DNA of 64,000 nt from Lichenostomus cassidix (taxonomy: Eukaryota; Chordata; Aves; Passeriformes; Meliphagidae): contig CM039203.1 in assembly GCA_008360975.2 (NCBI GenBank), forward strand, positions 310,001-374,000. The letters run 5' to 3'. The translations under genes and the position numbers were made by a program. Position 1 is the first letter of the stretch, and every line of letters begins with the position of its first letter. Under the pieces are notes generated by a model. That model saw nothing but the letters and a program-made list of their open reading frames with translations. It did no database searches and was not told the origin of the DNA. Shown here in pieces: positions 33,638 to 48,300 of this stretch.

Positions 33638-36314
33638 CGCTTAACCCTTTCTCTTCCAGGGACCAGAGAAACAAGTTTTCTGCTCCTTCTAATGAGGGCA
33701 GTAAGGCTCGTGTGTTACCTCTACAACTGCAGGGGCAAAGTTTACGAGATGATCATCTTTAGTACTCGAAAAAGCGAGAAGCAATGGTCACTGCAACACT
33801 AAGAGAATCCTAGAGTCTCCTAACGGAGAGCCCACTGCTAGAATACAAAAATAAAGGAGGCATCCCTGCATATCCCAGGCTAGAAAGAGTTAACCAGAAA
33901 GAGCAGGAAGAAGCTTTCCCAAAGAGGGGGTTGAAGTAAACAGCAGAGGTCAATAAAGCAACATCTTCTCCTGACTTCCCCAGCATGTTTTTTCCTTCAC
34001 CAATAAATACAAATTCCTCGTTAACAAGCGAAAAGCAGGTAATCTGCCCACAGCAAGGGGAAAAGGGGCTGGAGGCAGAAAGATTTTTCTCTCCCCTTCT
34101 CTCCTATTATTATTTATCTTCTTTTTTTTTTAACCAAAGCAGCCATTAAAAACAGCAACCCGCTGCAGAGGCAGGGAATCTGGTTGCTTTCACACTGCAA
34201 CTGGCAGGTAAAAGAGCTGCACTGTCTCACAAGGGTAAAAAAACCAAAAAATAGCTGCCACAGCAAAAGGTGAATGGGGAGGGAGAGGTCTGTTCTCTTC
34301 AGAGCTTTCCATCTCAGTCTCTCGGTTTAAAAATCAAAGTCTGCAGACGTTGTCTACTGAAAGCTGAAAAAAAGTTTGAGTGGGAGGAGGGAAAAAAAAA
34401 GAAAAAAAATAAGAGGATGTGTCTAGTAGGAAGCCTTAAGCAAAAAAAAGAAAAGGGCAGACCATGTCAGAAAGCCACCCAAGTGAGGAGAATTTTCTGC
34501 TGCCTCTGGGTTTGGAAGAGCAGCAAGTGCCAGGGGTGCAGCTGGCTACACCCCCAGCCAGGTGAACTCAACAGTCACAGGTACTGTGAAAACAAACCAA
34601 CCTGCCCCAGGAGCCAAGGGACACCTGGCCCAGGTGAGCTCTGCCTCAGCAGGAGAGGGGAGGCTGATCCTGCCAGCAGAGCTGGGCAGAGCCGTGGGGA
34701 GCTGCTCCCTTTGAGGGGCTCCCACAGCACTGCAGAGAGCTCGGGCTTCACCCCAGCACAGAGCAGCTGAGTGTCTGAGGGGCACCCTCAGGTCCCAGCT
34801 CTCTCTCTCTGCAGGGAACAGTGTCCTTGGAGAGATGCTGCCAGCTGACCTCTCTCCCTCCTCATCTCCAGGACTGTTCTGGAAGGCAGAGGCAGCCCTG
34901 GCTCAGGCAGCCCCGCGCAGCCGCGCTCAGCAGCCAGAGGAGGAACGGGAGGCCTCTCATCTTTCCACGGCAGCAACAGGAAGACCAGGGATTGCACCAC
35001 ATGGAAGAACAGCACACACACATGCACACACTCCCAGACACACACCTCACACCCCTGGGACCAAGGCTAACATGTTCAGACCTTCGGCAGGAAGAGACAC
35101 GAGACAGCGCAGAGCGGTTCAGATCTCCAGGGGCTCTTTGGTCTTAGTTGATAGTCCTAGAAAAAACAACCTCCAGAGGCGGTTGTAGCACAGCTGTGCA
35201 AGATCTGTGGGGTATTTAGTGTTTGGCAACTGCGAGAGGGGAAAACAGGGCTGTGTGTTACAGGAGGGGGAAGGAATGGAAGTACAGTGCTGTGTTTCCA
35301 GGTGTGCTCCTGGCTTTGCAGCCAGTCAGGGCATGGAGAGCGGGAAGAGGAAGGAGGGTTCCTGAGAGGACCACAAATCCGTTCCATGTTACACCAACAA
35401 GGAGGCAGGGAAGGCCCACCTTGGCCAAGACAGAGCAGCTGGCTGCACAAAAATGCTGCTTCTGACAACTCCAGACTGTAGCTGTAACATTCACACGATG
35501 ACAACGTTCTCAGCTCCCGCAGAGGTGACACAGCTACACGCCTTGGGCAATGGAGAGGTGCTGTCACCTGCCCCTCTCCTCAGCAGCTTTAGCTACACAA
35601 GTCCTAGGTCTCTGATCCAACCTGTCCCCATTGCTGTCACCTCCCTCCATTGGCTCAGGGACCACAGGAGAAGGTATCAGAACAGGGCAAACACATCCTG
35701 CCCCGTGGAGCTACACACACCCAGTGCCTTCACCAATCCCTCAGCTAGCACAGGAGGACAAGAGAGGCAATCCCCAGTCCTCAAAACAGCACAGCTACAT
35801 CTGCTGACAACGTGTCTGAGATGGAAACCAGAAGAAAGATATTATGGGAGAAAACAGGTGTTTCATGGCCAACAACCCTAAACCAGGGGCCTCTAGACAG
35901 GCTGGTAGCAACAGTCAAGCTTTCAAAATCACTGCAGTAAATTCATTCCATAACCCCTGCCCTAGGTTTGTATTTTATTCAGGAATTTAACATCCCCCCT
36001 GCAATGCAGGCAACAGCCCCTGTACCAGATCATACAGCAGCTCTGGAAAAATAATCACCAGTTTACACTGCTCACAGACAACTCAAAGACCCCTGTTGGG
36101 ACTAAATTCCACTAAAGGCAAACCCTGGACTGCACAGCCATGGAGGAGGAGGAGGAGGTGATGGTTTAGAGACGGCCGCTCCTGCCCCTGCCAGCTTGTT
36201 CTACCCTGTGCATAGTGCGAAACAGTGCAGTCATTCACCAGAGAAAAGTTCAGGACCAAGGAAACTTTGTTCCCTTTCAGCCAAATAATTAGAGGAAGGA
36301 GAGGCAGTTCTGTT
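33638..36314 (-). other. WDTC1: WDTC1 3' UTR (inferred)
   Basis: Runs from the WDTC1 stop to the ATTAAA signal. It includes a purine/A-rich block at about 34385-34455, a short CA-rich tract at about 35010-35045 and a GGA-type run near 36143. No transposon is visible, which fits a transcribed, constrained UTR. Extent inferred. Confidence 0.5.
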
Positions 36315-39300
36315 TTAGCTAGGCCGGCACTGGACTTGCCCCTCTGAGCTGTCTTCATCATCTGAGCCTCCAGCCCCACCACTGGTCAGTCCTGTGATCC
36401 TGTACCCCATGTTCAGCAACATCACCTCCAGCGGGTCGGCGTTCATCCGCCTCTGGTTGGCTTGGGAAGCACCTTCCATGTCCACAACCACGCGGCCATT
36501 GAGGGTCTCACTCTGCAAGACACAACAGAGAACACTCAGGACCAAAGATGGGCTGTTACTGCTGCTGCAGTGGGAGATCCCAGCAGGAAAAGGCAGCAGG
36601 AAAGACATCTGACCACAAGGGAGGCTTTGACTGCAGCTCTTACCTCTGGCCTGGGGTTCCAGAGTCGCACAACTGGGTCGATGCCGCTGGTGGCCAGGAA
36701 GCAGTAGCTGGGATGAGGCTGGAGACAGTTCACAATGGATTCATCTCCCTGCAGCACTCGCACCAGGTTGGTGGTTTCCTTCTCCCAGATGAAGAAGGAG
36801 CCATCGTCTGAGCCGCTGACAATGTACTGGGCATTGCTAGGGCAGAGGAGCAGAGCCCGGGGGTCACACTCAGAGCCAGGCTCCAGCAGGCTGAGAATCT
36901 CACATGGCTTCTATCATCAGCAGGCTGACACCCCTCACACTCACAGACCCAGATAAAGCTTCCCATGCTGGCTCCCTGCAACCCCAGGAGCCCTGTTTTC
37001 AATTCCAAATGGATTTCTGGATGCTAGCCCAACCAGGTCCTCTGTGGATCTGCTCCTGACCAGCTGCTCATGCAGCCACACAGGAGAAGAGTTCCTGTCA
37101 GCTTTTCCCAACCCTCCAAACCCGTGTCTGTGTCACTTTATGAACACCCACATGGGGCTATATGTGAGGCTTTATCCCATGGAACAGAGCATCCTGCTGC
37201 TGCTCACTCCTGTCCTGCAGCCCTGCTACTCTCTGCCAGCATACCTGCCAAAGAAATTGGCCTCTTTGATGTCTGTCGTGGTGTTACAGTGACCACAGTA
37301 TCGGAATTTGTAGTCGTAGCTGCGCTCCCTCAGCACCATCTCGTCCTCAGAGATGGAGTCCTTGCGGCCTGTGGCTCGCAGCCGGATGGGGCCACCGCCC
37401 TTCTTGTCTTCAGCTGCAAGGACAACACATTTCCCTCAGCACCATGGGGGGAGCACCCCAGGAGACCCCAGAAGCCTTAGAGAAGAGTTAAGGACAATTC
37501 CAGCAGGGAGCAGGGCTCAGAGCACCAGCTTCCTTCCTTCCAGATTATCTCCTGGCTACATCAGACTCCTTTTATCACACTCTCACTCAAGAGCAAACCA
37601 GGACCAGGCACAAGGAAAGAACAGGCTCAGGCCAGATTTTCTGCACAGCAACAATCAATCTCTCTCAGAAGTTGGAGCTTTACTTCAGAGGGGCAGTTTA
37701 AGCAGGAAAGTCCTTGTGTGCTCATTAGACTTCAGTGCAACCTTGAAGAAGCCCAGGAGCAGCAGCACTCACCGTTATCATTCTTGGAGAAGAGGGCAGC
37801 GTTGATGTCCCTGTCTAGTGCATCGCAGGCACTGCTGTGTGCTTGTTCTGGAAACTTCCCTTTAAAGTCATCCAGACACTCCAGTGCTTCTGCCACGTAC
37901 TTGAGTTCAAAGAGACAGCGGGCGAGGCGGAAATGGGCCTTCAGGTGGCATGGATTTAGGGATATGGCCTTCAAGCAGTCCCTCAGAGCATCGTAATGGT
38001 CCCCATCCCTGAGGAAACAGGAGCACTGAATCAGCCAGCCCTAGCAGCAACAGCAAACATTTTCCACTGCTGCTTCCCAGCCCTCATTTCACTCCACAGC
38101 TTGTTGTTTCCAGCTCTCTACACAATCCCACACCCCAGGAGTTCACTAACAGCATTTGCTGTGACTCCAGGGCACCACCTGACCCAGCCCAGCCTCCCCA
38201 AGGCCTCTGCAGACGCCCACAGGCAGCTCTGGGATGTGACCACACCAGGCTGCCCCGCCAGCCCTGACCTGCCATTTTAAATCCATGAGAGCAGAGCTCC
38301 CTGCTGCAGCACATTTCGGGAAGTCCTTTGAAGATGGAGGATGCAGCAGCCCTCTGGCCAGGCAGCACAGCCCTCCCGTGCCAGGCAGGCTCCCTGTCAC
38401 AGCTCAATCGTGCCCCTCTGTGGACACACAGCACAGCTCCGGCCCACCCAGCCCCGGCAGCTGCAGGACCTCCACCACAAACAGACAAATGGCTCAAGCA
38501 GGAACCTTTTCTCACCTTTAGAGCAAAAAAACTAGGAGTTTTAGAAGTGAGCATTCCAGCAGACTGGGCTGTGCTGGGCATTTGTATCCTGTTTACAGCC
38601 TGATTTCCCTGAGCTGCGGGGCTGTGGGAACGAGGATATCTCTGGCTGTGCTCTGGAAGCAGAAGGGACTTGTTGAGCCTTGTGTGGTGCTCAGCTCAGG
38701 CTGGCAGGGCAGACACACTTGGGGTACTCAACTGCTCAGAGGCACTACAAGCTGCCTAAACAGAGAGCCAAGGCTCCATTTGATAGTTAACAGTAATAGT
38801 AATGTTTCATACCTGTAACCTACATGCCCTACTGTGCCTGCCCCATCCCTGGAATTGTCCAAGGCCAGGCTGAACGGGGCTTGGTGCAAGCTGGGATAGT
38901 GGAAGGTGTTCCTGCCCATGGCAGGGGATAGAATGAGATGGGTTTTAAAGACCCTTCCAACCCAAACCATTCCAGGATTCTATGCACTGCACCTACCAAA
39001 GCCCAAAACACTCACAAGGAAATGATGAATTCACAGAGCAACAATTTCAGATCACGTGGAACCTTTGCCAGGGAGTCACAGGAAGGTTATTATTGTTGTA
39101 AGAGACCACTGGAGGTCATGCAGGACACTCTCCCAGCTCAAACAGGGCTCCCTACAGCACATTCCTCAGGACTGTGTGCAGACAGTTTAATATCTCCAGT
39201 AAAAGCGACTCCACACCCTCTGTGGGCAGCCTGTCCCAGAATGCTCTGTCACCTCACAGGAAAGAAACTCCTCCTCATGCTCAGTGAAACGGGGAAGAGG

Positions 39301-42300
39301 TTTGGGTTAGGGTTAATTAGCCTGGACTCATTAAGGGGAGCTCCAAATCTTGCAGGAGCATGTTTTGCAAACCATTCACGTTCCAGTTCCCTCCTGTCCA
39401 GGGGGTTTTGGCCACTCCCCAGCACAGCAGAGGGTGGAATGCCCTGTCCATGAGATCTGCAGCATCAACATGGCTCTCTGGGGCTGCCTTTGCAGCACTG
39501 CCAGGGTGAATTCAGGACATGCAGAAACAGGCCACTTATCAAAAAAAGAGGGAAGGCAAGTTACCTGTTAGGATGACAGACAGGTGTCTCACATTTGCAC
39601 ACCCGACTGGGCTTTTAAACTGCTCTGCCACCCTCAAACATCCTTCAAGCTAAGCTACCAGTGTCAGGCAGCCCAACAGACTGGTGTGAAAATGGACATG
39701 GTGGGATGTAAAGCAGGCCCTGACTTCTCCCTTTGTTATAGGATTGACTCAGCTTGTGCAAAACTAGAAATCAGCTCAGTACTGCCAACATGTACTGCTG
39801 AAAGCAATCCAGAGGGGGATGCAGTTGGCTTTTAGGAGCAAAATTTCAAAGGACAGCCCTTGCAAGTGCTGGAAAATATGAGCAGCATCTTAAGAGAGAT
39901 GAGCAAGGGGAGGTTAGCAAATAACAGACCTTCCTTTTTTCTTGCTCTCTGTTACTCAGAGAATGAGGCCACAGCAGGACCTGCAGGGTTCTGAGGGTGG
40001 CCTGTACCTGTTCTTGCTCCAGACATCAAGAGCACCTCAGAGACACGTGGTGGTTCAGCCCAGGTCACTGTCTGCCTTTCCTCCTGCTCAGTGACATCCC
40101 AGACACCTTCTCCACACACCACAAACTGTTCCTAGCAGAAAAGTGCCCCTTTTCTGCACCTGGAAGGTATCAGCTCAGTGCTATTTAAGTCCTACCCCCT
40201 GCATGCCACAGAAACCCACTGTGTGTATGCTTTTCACATCTTCCTGCTACCCAAAACTGTGGCAAAGCAGTAGCTGACACACTGGAAGGTTCAGATGTGC
40301 CAGCACCCTTCGGGAGAAACGATTCCTATAAGAAAAATGTCATTCATGAGATCAGCACTCAGCTTCTGTGTTCCATCCCTTAATCCCAACCTATTGTTCT
40401 TCTCCCTCTGAACACTGAGGTCTTTTTGAGGCAGCTCCCAAATCTCTGCTATTGCAAAACAGCCAGTAGGCCAGTTACCAACAGTCACAACAACTGCTGG
40501 CTGCTCTTTATCTTGGCAAGAGAGGAGAATTCATACTGGGGATTTCAGCAGGGAGAAGAGAAGGATATCCTCACAAAGCAAATGGAGATGAAGGACCACA
40601 GCTATTTTAAATATGTTAATGGCAAGTCATGCTACTCAGTCTTACTCTGCTCAAGGGGACAGGCACTAAAATAACTCAGCTCTATCTTGCAGATGCAGCT
40701 CTGGCCACTGGTCAGAGCAGACATTACCTACTGCAGAGGCTGACAGGGTGTTTTGCAACCATCAGGGCAGAATCCCCTCCAGACTGCAAAGATCTGCCAC
40801 CTCCCCAGATCCCTCCCAGAGGTTTGTTTCCAGTCAAGGGGAGTGTGGGTTAACTGGGGTAACACAGGAACCACCAGGTCTGAGTGTCTGCAGTGTGAGG
40901 CAATTGGATAAAGCAGCAACCAAAGCCACCCCAGCAGCCCTACAACAACCTCCTGTCATGAGATGTTATAAAGCACAGTCACCATTACGTCATGTGTTGA
41001 CAGCAGACTTAGAGCCCTTCTTTAATACAGATCAGAACCACCCAGAGAAACACAAACACCCTTGGAGACATCCAGAATGCTGTGACTCAGATGTGAATTT
41101 TGGGTTTCTTTTTAAACAGAAAAGGACCAGGACTTCACTCAGCACACCAGTAGGTGAAACAATGGGCTGCTACCAGCTGTGCCTCCCCAGAATCTCTCCA
41201 ACACAGGCTGCTGTGCCATCCCCTTGTGCCAGAGGTGCCCAATTATGGCTCAATCTGTTAACCCCAAACCCACCCACCCAGAGGGAAAACACGTCCTTCA
41301 ACAAGGTGGCCCTGGAAGTCACCTCCAGCGACACTGCCCCCTTACCACTTGCGCTTCATGTAGGCAGCAGCTCTGTTCCCGTAGAGCATGGCATTGTTGG
41401 GGGCCTTCTGCACAGCTTTGCTGTACAGCTGGATGGCCTGAGTCCACAGCTGGCAGGCAAAGGCCTCGTTGGCTTGTTGCTTGATCCTCTCCAGGTATGG
41501 AGGCAACTCCACTTGAGGGCTGCAGGGGAAGAAGGGAGCAGCACAGAAAAGTGGTACATTAAGTCTGCCAGAGTCTGCAGTGTTTAGCTCCAGCGTAGCT
41601 AATGCTCACTGGGGCTTGAAAAGAAAAGATTCAGGAAAAGGCAAAAGGGACTCTGGACTCTGAAGAACCTGAGTTTAAGACGAAATTTTGGTTTTGACCA
41701 CAGAATCTCAGAATTATTTGGGCTGGAAGAGACTTTAAAGCCCATCTAATTCCACCCCCTGCTATGGGCAGGGACACCTTCCTCTATCCCAGGTTGCTCC
41801 AGCCTGGCCTTGGACACTTCCAGGGATCCAGGGGCAGCCACAGCTTCTCTGGGCACCCTGTGCCAGGGCCTCAGCACCCTCTGGCAGTCTCACTACATCA
41901 GTGTGACCATCATTTGACTTTCCATTTTTTCTTCTACAGAGAAACACTCCAAATTGAGCAGTGGGTATTTTAAGCATCAGTCCTCACCAATACATCTTTG
42001 TTTCAACTGCACAAACAACACTTCCAATCCTCTTTTAGCAATGCACAACAATGCAAATGCAGAAGCATCTGAGCTCAGCAGGCCCATGCTCCGCAACCCA
42101 AAATTCCAGCCCCGTTCCCACTGCCGCGGTGGAGAGGCCATCTAGAGGAGAGGAGCTGAAACATTCCACAGAGTGACTTTGGAGCAGCCCAGACTACCCA
42201 TATATGGTATTAAGTAAGTGTCTTGAATTTGAACCGAGTCTCATCAGCTGGAGGAAAAACAACCTCCAAGATGTGCTGCTGCTGCTTCACCCCAAATGCA

Positions 42301-45300
42301 TTTTGCTCTTAAAGAAAGAAATCAGAACGAGCAATAGAAGAAGCTCCATCCACTCCTAGCTCCCGTGCTAGGAATGGCAGTAGTGATTCCAGTGTTGTTA
42401 TCACAGAACAATTTTGATTGCTTGAGTTCAGTTTGCAGCAGGCAAGTGCCCAAAAAATGGCAAAGGGAAGCAAAGGTTCCTCCACCTGGCAGCCTCTGCC
42501 ACTATCAACCACTTCCTGCAGGCCAGGAAGCAACAACCACTCAGGACACTTTGCTTCCAGGCCTGAAAAATCATTTCTTAATTTTGTCCACCTTAATTCA
42601 TCATAAGAGAGGAAAAATCCTCATGGACAATTTGTCCCAGGATGCTCTTGCCTGGTCTCACTCCTGTTCACAGCCAAGGCACCAGAGGCCAATACAGCCC
42701 CAAGGAGAGAAGCCACTTAAAATCCAGCAACAAGGCAAGTGGATTTGCACTTCACACCTTTTTGGCAGCACCTCACCCTGGCAAGAGGCAAAGGACAAGG
42801 ACAAAGGCATAGGACCCCCTGGAGGGGCAGCAGTGCCCTCACCTCACGTGTGTCCTTCCCTCGGACAAGCGGAAGCCGTTGCTGTGGAGATGAATCCCAT
42901 TGGACACTCCATTGGTAGAGGTTTTTCCATTCTGCACTTCTGAAGGTTAGAAAATATATATATATAGCCATGCTAAGTATCAATGTAGGTTATACAAACT
43001 CAGGGTATATTTTACAGCAGAGCCAAGCCAACGTGTTTTGTCCCTCTGCAGAAGGATTTTGGAACTCAGGGTATGAACTGCACTGCAGAAACAGCCCAGC
43101 AACACCCACTCCTTGCTTCATTTTCCTCCTGCACCCTGAAAATGAGTTGTGTAGCACAGAACTTCACTCTGCTGTTCACTCCCTTTGCGACAGCATCACA
43201 CTTACCCCCTGAAGTGTGGCACTTCTTTGGGAGAAGAAAAGTGTATGGTCGCTGTTTGTATGTCAGATCAAACAAATAGACCTAAGGAAAGGAAAAAGAG
43301 CATGTGACAAGTCTGCAAAACAGAGATGCTCAAGTCAGAAATAAGAGGGCTCAATGTGTGCACAGCTCCATGTTTGTGTTTGCTATTTCCAGTTTTCTCA
43401 CTGGGAATCTCGTTTACAGATGGACACACATGGGATGGCAGCAGTAACTGGGTTGTGCTCCAGTCCAGCACTGGGTGCAGAGAAAGTAACACTGAGAAAC
43501 AGGAACCTGGTCTTACTCCACACCTGCAGAACTTAAAAGATGACCTGACCACTGACCAACCTGCTCAGAAAGCTTCATATTTCAATTAAGCAACTAAGAT
43601 ATTTCAATTAACACCAATTAGAAGAAACCAAACACCCACTGACAGAAAAGAGGTGGGACACTGAAAAGAGTGAATAGTCTAAGATGAAACTAGGATTTCC
43701 TGAGAAACTCCCAAGGCAGTCCTGTGAAATTCTAATTTACAGCTGTACTGTGACAGCAATGGACAGCCCAGGCCAGACCCACAGCTCACCTTCTCCTACA
43801 GGGAGTGAGTGCATGTGTGAGAAAGAGCTGCAGAGGACAAGCACAGTGCAACCTGCCCACAAGCAAAGGTCCTGTTTAATCCATGCTGATTAATGCTGTC
43901 AGAAGGATTTTCTCATTCCATTGATAGGCTTTACAAAAGATCCATGAATATCACCCAGAGCTTAAAATTAAAGCAATCAATATTCCAGGTGAAGGCCTTT
44001 GCTTCTCCAACTTCCTTATTCACTACATTCTATTACAGATGCAGTTTGATGTTTCAAGAATGAGTTATGAAATCCTTTCTAGGTCAGCAAAGGTCAGTTC
44101 CAGAACCGGTTTTGTTTATTTTCTTTCTCCTCTTCCAGAGAGTGAAATGTGAATTGAAAAACCCCAACACAACATGGTTTAACTTTGATCAGTGACAGCC
44201 TAACAAATATATCCCTAATCCCAAGTATTTAGTCTGAATTAATCAGAAAGCAGTTTAAAATCAATCACATTACACACAGAGAAGTTGCTGTACCTGTTTT
44301 CAAGAGCACAGAACAATGTTCAGTGACCCAATGTGAAGCTTTCCTGCCTCCTTACCTGCTCCCCTCCCATGTTGACCAAGAGCTCAGTGCCATCAGGGCT
44401 GAAGGTGACATACGTGGCCACCAGGACCCTCAGCCGGTTATTATAGTCTGGGAGCTTCACTGGAAGGTGCCCTGTGGAGAGAACAAGTCCATAATTACTG
44501 GCTTAACTCCTAACTGTTGTCTTTGTTCTACCCCAGCTGCTCCCTTTTACCATGGGAGCCACGGAGCACAAACACCTATGGGATTTTCCATTTCCTACTG
44601 TTTATTGGATTCTTCCATGAGAAACCAAAACAGGCACAGGTGCTTCCTCACAGGATCTGGGTATTGATGCACCATCCCTGAAGTGTCCAAGGCCAGGCTG
44701 GATGGGGCTTGGAGCTACCTGCTCTAGTTGGTCTAGTCTACCATGGCAGGGGTGGAACAAGATGAGATTTAAGGTCTCTTCCAACCCAAACCATTCCAGG
44801 ATTCCATGATTCCAAATTTGCACAGTCATCTCCACATGAAGACAAGAATTATAACTGCCTTGTTAACAATGAGCCTGCACAACCCAGCACATCTCAGTTG
44901 CAGGGATTCACTAGGATTTGGCTTTTGTGATTTGTGGCCATCTGCAAATACCTCCATCCTCAACCCCCTAATTAGGTTTCCTTAATAAAGCCCTCAGCAC
45001 AACCAAACCAAAGCTCCTAAATATTCAGCTCACACACAGGTTCTGTTCTTCAGACAGCAGATGTGTTGCATGACAAATTCAGGGGACCTGAGGAATCCTC
45101 TAGTGGGACTCATCAGGAGCAGGACTGTCAGAACTGGTCTGCTGAACATGCTGGCCTGAGATATTTAAAAAAAAAACCAAACCCAAACATTTTGGGGAAA
45201 AGGGTAGTAAATAATGAGCACTGGAGAAGAATGTCAGCTAGATTGCTCAGATACTGCATCACTGATTCCTCATCTGCAGGATGAGGACAAGTCACTTCTG

Positions 45301-48300
45301 TGCCAGAAAGATTTTGAACAGCAGCTTTGCTGGGACCAGTTCCAGGAAAGCCTATAGAGCTCAGGTTATAGCCAATCCTTGGCTTTCAAGTAAGAGTGAC
45401 AAAAAGACATTTATGCTGGACAAGCAGCAGCAAGGCCAGCTCACCACCCCAGTGAAATAACCTCCAATTCCACGGAACATCCCATGGAAGAGATCCTCTG
45501 AGCAGGGGGTTTGTGTGTGACGGTAGAACTCTGCTTCTTCAGGCAGTGAAACCCCCAGTCCCCCCAGTGCCACCCCAGTGCAGTGCTCATACCTGCCACG
45601 TAGTACTGAGCCGCCCCGTCCGGGAGGGGTTTCTGCCTGTCACAGAACGTGTGCACTCCAGCTGAAGGACTCTGCTTCATGCTTTTCCTACCCACAGAGA
45701 AGGACACCCTTATTGTAACCACAGCATTCACCTGCTGGAAGCTTCACCTACACTGGCACTCCCTGTCCACCCACGAGGACAAGGCCACACAGCTGTGGAG
45801 TCCCCAGCCTCACACCATCCCAGTGTACTCATCAAAAAGGCTTTGGGTGATAGAAAAAACTCCATCAAACTTCCCAGAAACAGGCAAGTGCTGAATCCCT
45901 GAAATTCCCTCTTCCCACCAGAGCCCTGACCAGACTGCTGTAGCAGAAATCTGCCCCAAAGCCAGGTGCTGTTACCTGTGGTTGTGGATCATGCGGATGT
46001 CGTAGAGCCGCACGAAGGGCCCGCTGGCTCCCACAGCCAGGTAGTTGTTGTCCTGGGGGTTCACTGTCAGGCACTTGGCCTCCACCAGCTGCCCACAGTA
46101 CTCGGTCAGGTCTATCAGGACCTCGGAACGTTTGCTGTTCTCCCGCAGGTCGTACTGTCTGCAGAGGGAGGGGAGTCAGGCAGCAGTGTCAGGGGTAATA
46201 GAAGCAGCAGAAGAGGTTCATGGAATGTCCTGAGCTGGGAGACACCCACAGGAATCATCCAGTCCAACTCCTGGCCTTGCCAACAATCCCACCCTGTCCT
46301 GAGAGCGCTGTGCAAACACTGCTGGAGCTCTGGCAGCCTCAGGCTGTGCCCATTGCCTGGGGAGTCTGGGCAGTGCCCCAGCACCCTCTGGGGGAAGAAC
46401 CTTTTCCAGATATCCAGCCTAAACCTGGCACAGCTAAGAGAGATGACACCAAGGACATGAACAACAGTCATTTGTGCCACAGGTTGTTGGAAGCACCTCA
46501 CTTCAACACAAAGTATAGCTCAGTATCAGGATAATCATTAAATGCAGATCTATAACGCACACAATTTTTTTAAAGCTCCAAATTAAACTCCAAGTCATAA
46601 CCTGTTCCTTTTCTAGCCTCCCTTTCTGGCAGAGAGGAAAATGGAGGAGCTGAGGAGAGTATTTATGACTCTACAAGATAAATCTTTCCAGTTTTAGGAA
46701 AGGGAGAGATGAGTTTAAGCTCTTTAGTACAGAGACAGCCTCTTTTCAGGTCTGGGCACAGCACACATTGTGATGGTTCCCAAACCCAAACCAACTGGAA
46801 TTCTGTACCTGATTAACCCATCTTCTGCTGCACTCCAGAAGGTGTTTGGCCACATGGGAGCCGTGGCAATCCTCTTCACTCTGTTGGTGTGATCTCCAAA
46901 CATGTGCACAGTCTCCTTGACAGTCAGGTCATGGACATGCACCTTGGAATCTGCAGCTCCCGTGATGAGGATTCGATCGCCCGAGTGCGGCAGGAACTGC
47001 GCGAGAGGATTGGACACTGAGGCTGGAGAAGCACTGAGGCTGCTCACATGGACATGCTGGCAGTCATGGAGCAGGAATTCTGCTTCAGGAGCATGGGCTA
47101 AGCCACGTTATTCACTCTTACACAACTCAGTGTGCACACTCAAGAGTTACCAGCTACAGCAGGACACATAAGAGTGTCTTCATTTACACATCCCAATTTG
47201 CTTCAATCATTTCCTTCCAATTCACTGAGAGAAAAAGCCTCAGATCTGCATAAACTAAGTGCAGTGTGAGACTTAATCCATTTTTCCTGATAATTAGAAA
47301 TATTAATTTTTTGGGGAGGGAAACTGTTTGCAGGAAAATGTTTCCCAGCAAGGATTTATCCTCTTGCTGCCCAGGCTGCTGATTTTGTTAGCTGTTCATT
47401 CCTTCTAACCACGTACCTTGACAGAAAAGATGTTTGCAGTGTGTCCTGTGTGCATAGAAAGGAGTTTCTTGTGGTGCAGAGGATCCCACACAATGGTATG
47501 CTGGTCATCAGAGCCAGAGGCCAACAAGCTGAAAGAAACAGGAGACAAATATGAACCATGAACTCTTCTGTCCCACACCATGCCTGAGTCTGTGGAGCTC
47601 TTGGCCTTGTCCATCCATTGGCATCTGAACCAAAGGAATCTGACATCTGCAACTCCCAGCTCTTTAAATTTCCTTGTAGTCAAATCTCTTCCAAGCACAT
47701 GAAATTTTCACTGGTAAATAATTCTGAAAAGTATCAGAGGGCAGACTTTGGATGCTGTAAGAGGCACATCCATAAATATCCACTCTTCCTTCCATCCACT
47801 CAGTTCTAATGCAGAAACTCTTCATTCCACTTGGTTAATGGAAGTTGCTCTTCAGTTTCCCTCTAAAATTGCAGAGGGGTGAATTCTCTACCTCCCTCCT
47901 TTGGGTATTTGTCCCCTAGCAGCAGCTTTTAACAGCATGGTGAAGGGGGTGGGGAAGTGTCACCACCAACTCAGCAAATCCTAAAGATCCATTATAATCC
48001 ATAATACCACTTAAGAGAAGAGAAGCAGCCTTCAATCTCCACTTCTTAGTCTGACCATTTCCCTTCTGAACTCACTAAAGGGGCACTTCTAATAATAACC
48101 AGATATATTTAACAAAATAAAGCTTCTTTTGAAGCGTGAGCTCTACTACAGCTCAAACTTTGAGCTTGAGCTCCACTTTACAAGAAATGGGAAGCAGCTG
48201 CTTATAAGATATCCCATACCCAACTCTTGGGAAAACCTGGGGTTGTGGCTTTGTTGATCCCCCAAATGAAGCCATATACTTACTCTCCTTTTTCATTCCA

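Noticed and set aside
39304..39315. Interstitial telomeric repeat GGGTTAGGGTTA
   Set aside because: Only two units; expected by chance or slippage at this scale and with no flanking telomere-like sequence.
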